From assembly GCF_000502955.1 (NCBI RefSeq), contig NZ_AYWO01000019.1:35042-70372 (forward strand): DNA of 35,331 bases, in the 5' to 3' direction. The position numbers and the translations under genes are program-made. Within the stretch, counting starts at the first letter, position 1; every line of letters begins with the position of its first letter. Of the stretch, positions 6,313 to 13,528 are shown in pieces. Source of the stretch: Mesorhizobium sp. LNHC252B00 (lineage in GTDB: Bacteria > Pseudomonadota > Alphaproteobacteria > Rhizobiales > Rhizobiaceae). The notes beneath the pieces were generated by a model. The model was not told where the DNA came from. It did no database searches and worked only from the letters and a program-made list of their open reading frames with translations.

Positions 6313-7800
6313 ATGGCGCGTTGGAAAGGTGCGGGGCTGGCTGCCGCCGTAAGCGGATTATTTGCGCTGACGACAGCCCTTCCATGGGTGCGCTTGTCGC
6401 TGGAAAGCCTTGTCGTCCTCCTTATCCTGAACACATCCGCCCTCGCCACCGGCAAGGATTACGCTGTCTGCTTCAGCGACCGCAAGGTCGGTGCCGATCA
6501 GCTCATCGCCGCCTGCACGCCGATTGCCGATGACAAGACGGCACCGTCGCGGAACCGTGTCATCGCCTATTTCCGTCGCGGCCTCGCCTGGGACGACAAG
6601 CATGATTACGACCGGTCGATCGCCGACTACAGCGAAGCGATCATGCTCGATGCCAGAGATGTCTCGGCCTACTTCAATCGCGGGGCTGCCTGGTACAACA
6701 AGGGGGAAAACGACCGCGCCATCGCTGACTTCAATGTCACAATCAGCCTCGAGCCTGGCTCTGGCGACGCCTACTACAGCCGTGGCCTGGCCTTCTTTCG
6801 CAAAGGCAAGACCGACGCGGCTATTATCGATTTCGAGCAGGCGCTCACTGTCGATCCGCAAAACCACAATGCGCGCAACAGTCTCGGCGCCACCTGGCAA
6901 CGCAAGGGCGACCACGACAGGGCTATCACCGAATATGACGAGGCGATCCGCCTCGATCCACAAGGCGCCGCAGTGTATGTCAACAGAGGCATCGCCCACG
7001 CTTCCAAAGGCGACTACGACCTTGCGATAGCTGATTTCGACCATGCCATCAGCCTCGATCCGGAAAGCGTCGACGCCTACGCCAATCGAAGCGCTGCCTG
7101 GATTGGCAAGAGCGACTGGCCGCGCGCAGTTGCCGATGCCAATCGGGCGATTGGGCTCGCCCCCGACAGCGCGGACGGCTACTACAACAGGGCCGTCGCC
7201 TGGACGAATACAGGCGACAATGATCGCGCCATAGCTGATTTCGATAAGGTGATCGACCTCAACGCGAAGGATGCTGCCGCCTATTTCGGCCGCGCGCTCG
7301 CATTGACCCGCAAAGGCGATCGTGACCGCGCGACGGCCGACTGCCGAAAAGCCATGGAACTCGAACCACAACGGTCCGGCGCCTGCAACGAGCAGGTGAC
7401 AGGCGGTGAAGCTCCGTCTGCGGATGCATCTATGGCCGCTCCCCAGCAGGACAATTCAGCGGCTATCGCCTGGAATCTGCAACGGGGGTTGAACCAGCAG
7501 ATTCAAGGCTATGTCGGAGGCGCGATAGACTCGTTCAGCTTTGTAATCGGGCTCGATCCCAACAATGCCGAAGCCTATTACGATCGCGCCCTGGCCAGGG
7601 CGTCTGTAGGAGACTACGTGATTGCCGCTGCCGACTGCAGACAGGCAATCAAGCTCGATCCGAAACGGACAGGTACCTGCAACGAACAGGCCGCAGACGA
7701 CAGGGTCCGGCCAGTCGAACCCGTTGCGTGGGAGGCCAAGGACAATCACAAGCGCGCCGAAGCTGACCGCAAGAAGGCGCGGACCCTCGGCGCGAACTAG
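6313..7800 (+). CDS. Tetratricopeptide-repeat protein, membrane anchored or exported
   Basis: 495 residues from the ATG at 6313, chosen because GGGGG precedes it and because the next gene begins almost identically (M-x-RWKG). The frame is open upstream to 6148. Residues ~5-45 are hydrophobic (one or two membrane segments, or a signal), then CFSDRKVGADQLIAAC begins the periplasmic part. About ten 34-residue TPR units follow (patterns such as AYFNRGAAWYNKGENDRAIADF and LDP), in a block of eight, a Pro/Ala-rich linker (PSADASMAAPQQDNS) and a block of two. Two blocks end in the same CNEQ phrase, suggesting an internal duplication. The likely role is a protein-interaction scaffold; no enzymatic domain is visible. 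Confidence 0.83.
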   Translation: MARWKGAGLAAAVSGLFALTTALPWVRLSLESLVVLLILNTSALATGKDYAVCFSDRKVGADQLIAACTPIADDKTAPSRNRVIAYFRRGLAWDDKHDYDRSIADYSEAIMLDARDVSAYFNRGAAWYNKGENDRAIADFNVTISLEPGSGDAYYSRGLAFFRKGKTDAAIIDFEQALTVDPQNHNARNSLGATWQRKGDHDRAITEYDEAIRLDPQGAAVYVNRGIAHASKGDYDLAIADFDHAISLDPESVDAYANRSAAWIGKSDWPRAVADANRAIGLAPDSADGYYNRAVAWTNTGDNDRAIADFDKVIDLNAKDAAAYFGRALALTRKGDRDRATADCRKAMELEPQRSGACNEQVTGGEAPSADASMAAPQQDNSAAIAWNLQRGLNQQIQGYVGGAIDSFSFVIGLDPNNAEAYYDRALARASVGDYVIAAADCRQAIKLDPKRTGTCNEQAADDRVRPVEPVAWEAKDNHKRAEADRKKARTLGAN

Positions 7801-7823
7801 ACAGGTTCAGGGAGGGCCGGTGG

Positions 7824-8603
7824 ATGGGACGTTGGAAAGGCTTTAGCGTGGCGGCGGTCGCAGCTTTGTCGTTTGTTGCGATAAAGGTATTGCCCTGGGC
7901 GCTCGGCTTTGCCGGCGGCAAATATCTTTACCAGACAGTGGCGGGTTCGCCCGATCCACAAATGCTGACCACAGCTCAGGTAAGCGAACAGATTGAAAGC
8001 CAAGGAAGCCAGATTTTCAAGGCAATCAAGCAGGAGTTTCCAGACGACTACGACGTCGTCGTGGAAAAAATCACGGCCGTGGCCAGACTTGGAAATGTCG
8101 ATCAGGTGCGAAATGCGAGCAGGATGGCTGTCGCCGATCTCAGGCGAAGATACGCATCCCTGCTGTCCTCGGCTCCGGACGGCAAAGCCGCCGAAGCGCT
8201 GCGTGCACAATCGGATATGCTCAACCATGTCATGGCGCGGGAAACCGCTGCCATCTGCAACAACTACCTTCGTGAAGGGCCGGATGCACTCGGCACGCCG
8301 GACCAGGATTTCCTGATCGACATGGACAAGGTCGGCGCCACCCTGTTCCACGCTTTCGGCGCAGCGAAGAATGGCAGTCTGCCGGCCGCCGCTGCCAGCG
8401 ACGGAGACTGGTCGCTGCTGGCCGACGCTTTCATCAACGCTGGCGGCACTCCCGCCGAGATGACTGCCATTGCCAATATGAGCCGGGAATTCGAAGGTCT
8501 CTGCCCAGCCGTAGCAAAACTCTACGCAGCCGCCCTGTCGCTGCAGGGTGAACCCGGGCGACACATCAAAACCACTCTGCTCTATGAGATCGTCCGGAAT
8601 TGA
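7824..8603 (+). CDS. Hypothetical protein with N-terminal membrane anchor
   Basis: 259 residues. The N-terminus MGRWKGFSVAAVAALSF continues into a hydrophobic stretch to about residue 32, an uncleaved anchor or signal. The remainder looks alpha-helical and soluble, with two cysteines (ICNNYL and GLCPAV) that could pair if it is periplasmic. A GGAGGG ribosome-binding site precedes the ATG. It lies 23 bp after the TPR gene on the same strand and shares that gene's opening residues, so the two are probably one operon acting together at the membrane. I do not recognise the family. Confidence 0.75.
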   Translation: MGRWKGFSVAAVAALSFVAIKVLPWALGFAGGKYLYQTVAGSPDPQMLTTAQVSEQIESQGSQIFKAIKQEFPDDYDVVVEKITAVARLGNVDQVRNASRMAVADLRRRYASLLSSAPDGKAAEALRAQSDMLNHVMARETAAICNNYLREGPDALGTPDQDFLIDMDKVGATLFHAFGAAKNGSLPAAAASDGDWSLLADAFINAGGTPAEMTAIANMSREFEGLCPAVAKLYAAALSLQGEPGRHIKTTLLYEIVRN

Positions 8604-8708
8604 ATCGGTCGGGTCTGCTGATCTGTGGGTCTGACGTAAAGCTGCCGCACCTCGTGAGCTTCTTGGCTGGCCAGCCATTTCCTCGAAGGTCGAGAGCCGA
8701 TTGGCTCC

Positions 8709-9731
8709 CTACCCCAGAGCTGAATTGCTGAAATACTTCGCGAAATCAGGGCGTTGCGTCAGAACTTTGCCATTGGCATCGCGCAGGATTCCGGACGCGA
8801 AGAGGTAGTCGCCGATCGCTTCCATCTTGGCCGTATCCATCGTCCCGATGGCGCCGCTTTGGCTCCGCAGATAATGGCCGTCGACCAGCATCTTCAGTGA
8901 AGCTTCGATCAGTGCCGGGTTGGTCAGCGTATCCTTGTTGGCGGCGACCAATAGGGCTGCCGCCTCCTCGCGATGATCAACCGCGAACTGGTAACCGCGC
9001 CGCGTTGCCTGGACGAAGGCGGCAGCAGGTTTCGGATTTGCCTCGAGATAGGCTTCGCTCGAAGAGATCAGTGTCGTGTGCTCATCGGGCACGCCGTAAT
9101 CGGCATAGACGAAACTGCGCTGCTTGATACCTTTCAACTCGGCATCAACGCCTTCCCAAGTCGAGACTTCGAGCGTGAAATCGACCGAACCATTGGCCAG
9201 CGCCTCATAGGCTGAGGTGCCGAGCGTCACCGTCTCGAAATTGCCCTTGCCGCCGTCGTGACGGATGATGGTGCCGATCAGTGCGTTCTCCCAGGCGCTG
9301 CCGAAGCCGCCATAGATCAGGCCGTCGAGATCCCGCGGCCTTTTGATCTCGCTGCGAGCCGCGTTGAAAACCACGCGGCCGGTTTCGGATTGCACCACCG
9401 CGTAGACGCCCTTCAGGTCGGCCCCGGCGGCTTTTTGGGTGAACAGGCTGATGGTGCCGTTGATGCCGAAATCGGCGACGCGGTTGGCAACCAGCGTGCC
9501 AGCACCGGTATCGCTGTAAGGCAGGATCCCGACCTCGAGTCCAGCTTCGGAATAGAACCCCTTGTCGCGGGCGACGAACAGGCCGATGTGATTGGTGTTG
9601 ACCGTCCAGTCGAGTGCGACGGTAACCTTTTGCGCCGCCGATTGTGCCCGGGCTCGCCCCGATCCGGCAAACAGCGGAAGGCCGGTGGCAAGGGTCAGCA
9701 GCAGAGCCTGCCGGCGCGTCAAGTCAGTCAT
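8709..9731 (-). CDS. thiY: HMP/thiamine-precursor binding protein (NMT1/THI5-like), alternative internal start
   Basis: 340 residues if translated from its own ATG at 9729-9731, which has AAAGGA seven to eight bases upstream. LTRRQALLLTLATGLPLF is a twin-arginine-like or Sec signal. The mature protein has the NMT1/THI5 features: VALDWTVNTNHIGLFVARDK, then GLEVGILPYSDTGAGTLVANRVADFG, and a C-terminal helical lobe. It would bind hydroxymethylpyrimidine or a related thiamine breakdown product in the periplasm. The upstream ATPase frame runs into it without a stop (see the fused entry); the internal ribosome-binding site is the reason to think a free, exportable binding protein is still made. Confidence 0.75.
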   Translation of the reverse strand: MTDLTRRQALLLTLATGLPLFAGSGRARAQSAAQKVTVALDWTVNTNHIGLFVARDKGFYSEAGLEVGILPYSDTGAGTLVANRVADFGINGTISLFTQKAAGADLKGVYAVVQSETGRVVFNAARSEIKRPRDLDGLIYGGFGSAWENALIGTIIRHDGGKGNFETVTLGTSAYEALANGSVDFTLEVSTWEGVDAELKGIKQRSFVYADYGVPDEHTTLISSSEAYLEANPKPAAAFVQATRRGYQFAVDHREEAAALLVAANKDTLTNPALIEASLKMLVDGHYLRSQSGAIGTMDTAKMEAIGDYLFASGILRDANGKVLTQRPDFAKYFSNSALG

Positions 9732-10490
9732 GGTCGTTTCCTTTGGATGGGTTGGGTTGAGGATGATGTCGAGGATCTCGGCCTCGAGCGCACTAGCCTG
9801 GCGCGCAGCGTCGCTGCCGAGGCTGCGCGGTCGCGGCAGCGGCACCTTGATTTCGCGCACGATGCGGGCCGGGCGCGCCGACAGCACATAGATGCGGTCG
9901 GACAGGAACACGGCTTCGCGCACATCATGGGTGATCAGAAGCGCCGTCCAGCGGTGATCCCGCCACATCCGCTCAAGCCAGCGCTGCATCGCGGTGCGCG
10001 TGAGCGCGTAGAGCGCGCCGAACGGTTCGTCGAGCAAAAGCATGTCGCGCTCCTGCACCACCGTGCGCAGCAGGGCCGTACGCTGGCGCATGCCGCCGGA
10101 CAGTTGAGCAGGAAAATGCCGCTCGAAGCCAGCAAGCCCGAACTCGGCAAACAGCGGCGCAACACGTGCCCGCGCCGCCTTGCGCCCGATGCCCTGCACT
10201 TCGAGCCCCAGCGTCGTGTTGTCGAGGATGCGTCGCCACGGCATCAGCGCGTCGCGTTGCGGCATGAAGGCGAAATGCCTGCCGTGGTCATCGAGGGGAG
10301 CGCCGTCGAACAACATCTCGCCCTCGCCGTGCTCGGCGCCGGTCAGAAGCTGGAACAGCGTCGACTTGCCGGCACCCGAGGGCCCAAGCACAGAGACGAA
10401 CTCACCAGCGCCGACACTCAGCGATATATCGGCCAGCACGTCGAGCCCACCGAACGCCTTGCGCACATGCCGCAGTTCGAGCCGGCTCAT
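8709..10490 (-). CDS. thiZ: ABC ATPase (ThiZ) fused in frame to the binding protein (ThiY)
   Basis: Starting at the ATG at 10488-10490 the frame encodes a complete ABC ATPase (residues 1 to ~253) and continues with no stop into the binding protein (254-593). The ATPase has Walker A GPSGAGKST (36-44), Q-loop Gln78, signature LSGGMRQR (130-137), Walker B LLLDEP with Glu155 and H-loop His188. The D-loop reads GALY instead of GALD (Tyr161), a change at a nearly invariant Asp. The start overlaps the permease stop by 4 bp. A cytoplasmic ATPase joined to a periplasmic protein is mechanistically odd. Either a stop codon was lost and the tail is tolerated, or one base is wrong. The ATPase alone covers 9732-10490. 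Confidence 0.75.
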   Translation of the reverse strand: MSRLELRHVRKAFGGLDVLADISLSVGAGEFVSVLGPSGAGKSTLFQLLTGAEHGEGEMLFDGAPLDDHGRHFAFMPQRDALMPWRRILDNTTLGLEVQGIGRKAARARVAPLFAEFGLAGFERHFPAQLSGGMRQRTALLRTVVQERDMLLLDEPFGALYALTRTAMQRWLERMWRDHRWTALLITHDVREAVFLSDRIYVLSARPARIVREIKVPLPRPRSLGSDAARQASALEAEILDIILNPTHPKETTMTDLTRRQALLLTLATGLPLFAGSGRARAQSAAQKVTVALDWTVNTNHIGLFVARDKGFYSEAGLEVGILPYSDTGAGTLVANRVADFGINGTISLFTQKAAGADLKGVYAVVQSETGRVVFNAARSEIKRPRDLDGLIYGGFGSAWENALIGTIIRHDGGKGNFETVTLGTSAYEALANGSVDFTLEVSTWEGVDAELKGIKQRSFVYADYGVPDEHTTLISSSEAYLEANPKPAAAFVQATRRGYQFAVDHREEAAALLVAANKDTLTNPALIEASLKMLVDGHYLRSQSGAIGTMDTAKMEAIGDYLFASGILRDANGKVLTQRPDFAKYFSNSALG

Positions 10491-11371
10491 CGCCGCTTCC
10501 CTGCGGTTTGCTTGCCCTCCCAAGGCATGGCAAGGCGCTGCAACAGTACAGTCAAGCCGAACAGGACAAGTGTAAGCGCTGCGCTGACGCCGACAGCGGC
10601 CAGCACCAGGTCGGGGCGGAAATTGTTCTTGGCGTTGAGCATATAGATGCCTAAGCCCTTCGCCGCACCCGCATATTCGGCGAAGATAGCGCCGACCACG
10701 GCATAGGTGATGGAGATCCTCAAGCCAGCAAAGAAGTAAGGCAGCGCCGAAGGCAGCCGTGCCAGCACGAAGACGCGCCAGCGCCCTGCCCCCATGGCGC
10801 GCAGCATCTGGCCGATCTCGGCCTCGGTCGACTCGTAACCCTCGACCAATGCCACCAGCATCGGAAAGAAGGTGACCAGCGCCACCAGCATGATCTTGGG
10901 CGCCAGTCCGAAGCCGAACCACAGCACCACCAGCGGCGCGATCGCCACCAGCGGCAATGTCTGGCTGACGATGAAGACGGGAAACAGCGCGCGGCGCAGC
11001 GGCTGGAAAAAGTCGACCAGTATCGATAGCGCAAAGGCGACGCTGAGCGAACAGGCAAAGCCAAGCAGCGTGGCGCGGATGGTCGGAATGGCGTTGTCGA
11101 CCAACGCCTCGCGATTGAGCATCGCTTGCGCGAGGACGCGTGACGGCGCCGGCAGTGTCGTCGGCTTGATGCCGGAATAGGTGGCATAAAGCTCCCAGGC
11201 CAGCAGGAGCAGTCCGACCGACATCGTCACCGGTACCGCCTTGATAAGAAGGCTCGCGATCGGGCGCGAAGAAACTGGGGATGGGACCAGGCAGGTAACC
11301 TTTGACGGCCGCGCATAGGCGGCGGCTGTTTCAGACGGCCGACGGGCTGTTGGCTGAAACCGTGACGTCAA
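10487..11371 (-). CDS. thiX: ABC transporter permease of HMP/thiamine-precursor uptake
   Basis: Up to 294 residues, with about six membrane helices. It has the SsuC/TauC/ThiX-type loop EGYESTEAEIGQMLRAMGAG, whose EAA-motif glycine docks on the ATPase. It forms the membrane channel of the importer with the ATPase-binding protein that follows (4-bp overlap). The start is unresolved: the longest frame opens with TTG at 11371, overlapping ykoF by 41 bp, with no ribosome-binding site. GTG at 11230 has AAGG at a good distance but would trim the first membrane helix. Sequence resembling family members already appears before 11230, so the longer form is preferred. Confidence 0.82.
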   Translation of the reverse strand: MTSRFQPTARRPSETAAAYARPSKVTCLVPSPVSSRPIASLLIKAVPVTMSVGLLLLAWELYATYSGIKPTTLPAPSRVLAQAMLNREALVDNAIPTIRATLLGFACSLSVAFALSILVDFFQPLRRALFPVFIVSQTLPLVAIAPLVVLWFGFGLAPKIMLVALVTFFPMLVALVEGYESTEAEIGQMLRAMGAGRWRVFVLARLPSALPYFFAGLRISITYAVVGAIFAEYAGAAKGLGIYMLNAKNNFRPDLVLAAVGVSAALTLVLFGLTVLLQRLAMPWEGKQTAGKRR

Positions 11372-11939
11372 GGGTTACGTGGCCGGCACCGGGTCCGAAG
11401 CGGCAGAATGCCGCGTCAAGCGCCGAAAAGATCGGGCCCGCATCACCGCGCAATTTCGTACAGAAATGCTTGGAGCGCTCATAGACGCCCGACTGCTTGA
11501 GAAAATCGATGCAGCCGTAGATCTCGTCCATATGGTCGTCGGTGCCCATCACATAGAGCGAGAACTGCGCTGCCGCCGGCTGGCCAGTCGAAGCCGCGCC
11601 GCGCACCGCCGCGATGGCCGCATCCCTGCGCGGGCCGAGTGGCCCGACAGGTCCGCCAAGAGCATCGGAGCGGCAGATCGGATCGTCCGGCTCGCCCGGG
11701 CAGCCGCGTGAGATGGTGGCTGACAGCACGCAATGTTTACCGCTGCGCGCCGCCGCCACGAAGAGGTCGCGCATGGCTGGAAACAGCACCTCGGGTGGCC
11801 CAACCAGCAGGGTCGAGATGTCGTCGGTCTCGATCCGGAGCTTGTCGCGATAGGGACCGAGCGCGCCCAGCGCGCCAAGGATGACGCCGACGAAATCGTC
11901 GGCCATGGGATATAGGGAAATCTGTGCGCCTGAAAACAT
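11331..11939 (-). CDS. ykoF: YkoF-like thiamine/HMP-binding protein
   Basis: 202 residues, matching the ~200 of Bacillus YkoF. Two similar halves are visible, each beginning with a strand and a pyrimidine-binding turn: AQISLYPMADDFVGVI near the start and AQFSLYVMGTDDHMDEI in the second half, as expected for the tandem ferredoxin-like YKOF repeats. The protein binds thiamine/HMP in the cytoplasm and always travels with Thi uptake genes. The ATG at 11937-11939 lies six bases after GAGG, immediately downstream of the TPP riboswitch. It is the first gene of the operon. Confidence 0.88.
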   Translation of the reverse strand: MFSGAQISLYPMADDFVGVILGALGALGPYRDKLRIETDDISTLLVGPPEVLFPAMRDLFVAAARSGKHCVLSATISRGCPGEPDDPICRSDALGGPVGPLGPRRDAAIAAVRGAASTGQPAAAQFSLYVMGTDDHMDEIYGCIDFLKQSGVYERSKHFCTKLRGDAGPIFSALDAAFCRFGPGAGHVTLDVTVSANSPSAV

Positions 11940-11940
11940 G

Positions 11941-12036
11941 GCCCGCCTCGCTCCGCTGGTATTACCCAGATCAGCTTTTAGGGTCTGTGGGCTTGCCGCC
12001 CCCGTCTCAGCCCCGACCGTACGGAGCACCCCTGTG
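11941..12036 (-). promoter_or_regulatory. TPP riboswitch (THI element)
   Basis: The minus strand contains the hallmark thi-box words CTGAGA (12005-12010) and CTGATCTGGGTAATACC (11958-11974). P1 closes between 12022-12027 and 11950-11955. The element senses thiamine pyrophosphate and represses the thiamine-precursor uptake operon. The Shine-Dalgarno GAGG (11946-11949) touches the 3' strand of P1 and the start codon follows six bases later, with no room for a separate expression platform. Control is therefore probably by direct masking of the ribosome-binding site. Confidence 0.95.
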
Positions 12037-12165
12037 GATGCGCGGGTTAAAGCACCAATCAAACCGAAGTGAAAGCCATTTTTCAGCGCGCTGCACCAAA
12101 AAGCATTGCGCCAGGCGTGGTTCCTGAGTCGAAGCCGCCGATGTTTCTGGAGCGAAATTTTATCG

Positions 12166-12190
12166 GGAACCTTCGCTGCCGCGACCGGTT
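12166..12190 (+). promoter_or_regulatory. EcfG-type promoter candidate (imperfect)
   Basis: GGAAC at 12166-12170, 16 bases, then GGTT at 12187-12190, against the general-stress consensus GGAAC-N16/17-CGTT. It lies about 70 bp ahead of the exported small protein at 12261, on the right strand. There is one mismatch, so chance is possible. Confidence 0.35.
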
Positions 12191-12260
12191 GTTCCCATAG
12201 TCGCAAATGCGATCACCTTCGTAGAAACAAGCGACGAGTTCACAGAAATGGAGACAAACC

Positions 12261-12596
12261 ATGTTCATGAAAATCCTCGCAGCTTCGGCTCTCACGATTG
12301 GTCTGGCCATGTCAGCCATGGCGCAAAGTGCCGGTAGCAATAACGCAAGTGGCGATGGCGCCGGCAGCGGGAAGTCGGTGACTGTGGAGCCGAACACCCC
12401 GGCTTCGCCGAATACGGTCAGGCCCGGTACTGTCGACCTCGGCATAACCAACAGCACGACCGGCATGCCCGGCGACATGAATTCGAACGCAGATCGAAAT
12501 TGCCCGGCCGGCCCGCAGGGCGCGCAGCCTGACGCCACCCACACCTCGCCGGGCACCTCTGTGCCGACGGTCAATGACAACCACTGCGGTAAGTAG
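12261..12596 (+). CDS. Small exported hypothetical protein
   Basis: 111 residues. A clear signal peptide (MFMKILAASALTIGLAMSAMA|Q) precedes a low-complexity mature region rich in Ser, Gly, Asn, Pro and Thr, with two cysteines (NCPAG and NHCGK). It would be secreted or periplasmic and probably unstructured. GGAGA stands seven bases before the ATG. A possible EcfG promoter lies upstream and a strong terminator downstream, so it is a single-gene unit. Function unknown. Confidence 0.78.
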   Translation: MFMKILAASALTIGLAMSAMAQSAGSNNASGDGAGSGKSVTVEPNTPASPNTVRPGTVDLGITNSTTGMPGDMNSNADRNCPAGPQGAQPDATHTSPGTSVPTVNDNHCGK

Positions 12597-12612
12597 GCCA
12601 TTGCTGGCAACC

Positions 12613-12649
12613 GAAGAAGCCGCGAGCGCATGCTCCGCGGCTTCTTTTG
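12613..12649 (+). terminator. Rho-independent terminator
   Basis: GAAGCCGC plus GAGC at 12616-12627 pairs with GCTC plus GCGGCTTC at 12632-12644 (one bulged base, loop GCAT) and is followed by TTTT. It lies 17 bp after the stop of the exported protein gene. The rest of the gap to 12878 holds no gene I can support. Confidence 0.85.
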
Positions 12650-12878
12650 GCGTCCGCGGAACCGGGCACTCCGCCAAGTTGGCATTATCGGCCTGTTCAA
12701 GGCAGGCGTGCGGCGCACCGTCACCGCGGGCGGCTATTGCCATATTGCCGCCGGAGACGACCAGAGGACCGTTGACCGCAACCCATTGGCCATCCCTGGC
12801 GGCTGCACCAAGGCGACAAGGCGCACCGACCGCGAGCCCTGTGGTGGCAATGCATGGCACAGTCGCCGGTTGTGAAGT

Positions 12879-13397
12879 CTACGAAACAGCCTTTTCGCGA
12901 ACCGGCAGCTTCCAGCCCGGCCTGACGAAGTGGCAGGTGTAGCCGTTGGGATATTTCTCCAGATAGTCCTGATGCTCAGGCTCGGCTTCCCAGAAGTGAC
13001 CGACCGGCGCCACTTCGGTGACGACCTTGCCCGGCCACAGACCCGAGGCATCGACATCGGCGATAGTGTCCTCGGCGACGCGCTTCTGTTCGTCGCTGGT
13101 GTAATAGATCGCCGAGCGGTAACTCAGCCCGACATCGTTGCCCTGCCGGTTGCGGGTCGTCGGATCATGGATCTGGAAAAAGCGCTCCAGCAGCGTGCGA
13201 TAGCTGATGATGGCCGGATCGAAATTGATCTCGATGGCTTCGGCGTGGGTGCCGTGGTTGCGATAGGTGGCATTGGGCACGTCGCCGCCGCTATAGCCGA
13301 CACGGGTGGAGATGACGCCGGGATAGCGCCGTATCAGATCCTGCATGCCCCAGAAGCAGCCACCGGCAAGAACTGCACGTTCGGTCGAAGTCGCCAT
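12879..13397 (-). CDS. msrA: Peptide methionine (S)-S-oxide reductase
   Basis: 172 residues. The catalytic motif GGCFWGMQD with Cys14 is followed by the family blocks [42 protein letters not shown] and YRSAIYY. It reduces the S-epimer of methionine sulfoxide in proteins, repairing oxidative damage in the cytoplasm. GGAGA precedes the ATG at 13395-13397. The frame stays open upstream but without family sequence. There is no MsrB fusion, and it stands alone. Confidence 0.95.
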   Translation of the reverse strand: MATSTERAVLAGGCFWGMQDLIRRYPGVISTRVGYSGGDVPNATYRNHGTHAEAIEINFDPAIISYRTLLERFFQIHDPTTRNRQGNDVGLSYRSAIYYTSDEQKRVAEDTIADVDASGLWPGKVVTEVAPVGHFWEAEPEHQDYLEKYPNGYTCHFVRPGWKLPVREKAVS

Positions 13398-13414
13398 ATC
13401 ACGTCTCCTCAAAA

Positions 13415-13458
13415 GCAATTCCAGGAAAAGCGTGTAGCGATTTTCCGTCTGGAATTGC
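13415..13458. repeat. Rhizobial palindromic intergenic repeat
   Basis: GCAATTCCAG (13415-13424) and CTGGAATTGC (13449-13458) are perfect inverted arms; inner GGAAAA and TTTTCC extend the palindrome around a short loop (GCGTGTAGCGA). This is the widespread palindrome seen many times in Mesorhizobium/Rhizobium intergenic regions. It lies upstream of msrA; a role as a processing or termination element is unproven. Confidence 0.75.
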
Positions 13459-13528
13459 GCAAAATCAAGTTGGATCTCCCATAAATGGGCATTGTCTCTT
13501 GCTCCGTCCAGCGGACCGCCGACCTGCT

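Noticed and set aside
6358..7371. 337-codon minus-strand frame
   Set aside because: Mirror of the TPR repeats; the repeat periodicity explains its length.
9258..10646. 462-codon plus-strand frame
   Set aside because: Antisense to the ATPase and binding-protein genes.
10491..10922. Upstream extension of the ATPase frame
   Set aside because: It overlaps most of the permease gene in another frame and adds no domain; the ATG at 10490 overlaps the permease stop as expected.
12101..12127. GGAAC-N18-TT on the minus strand upstream of the TPP riboswitch
   Set aside because: The -10 reads CTTT instead of CGTT, and a stress promoter for a thiamine operon is not otherwise supported.
12312..12860. 182-codon minus-strand frame
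   Set aside because: It covers the exported protein gene, its terminator and the following gap; no ribosome-binding site or recognisable family.
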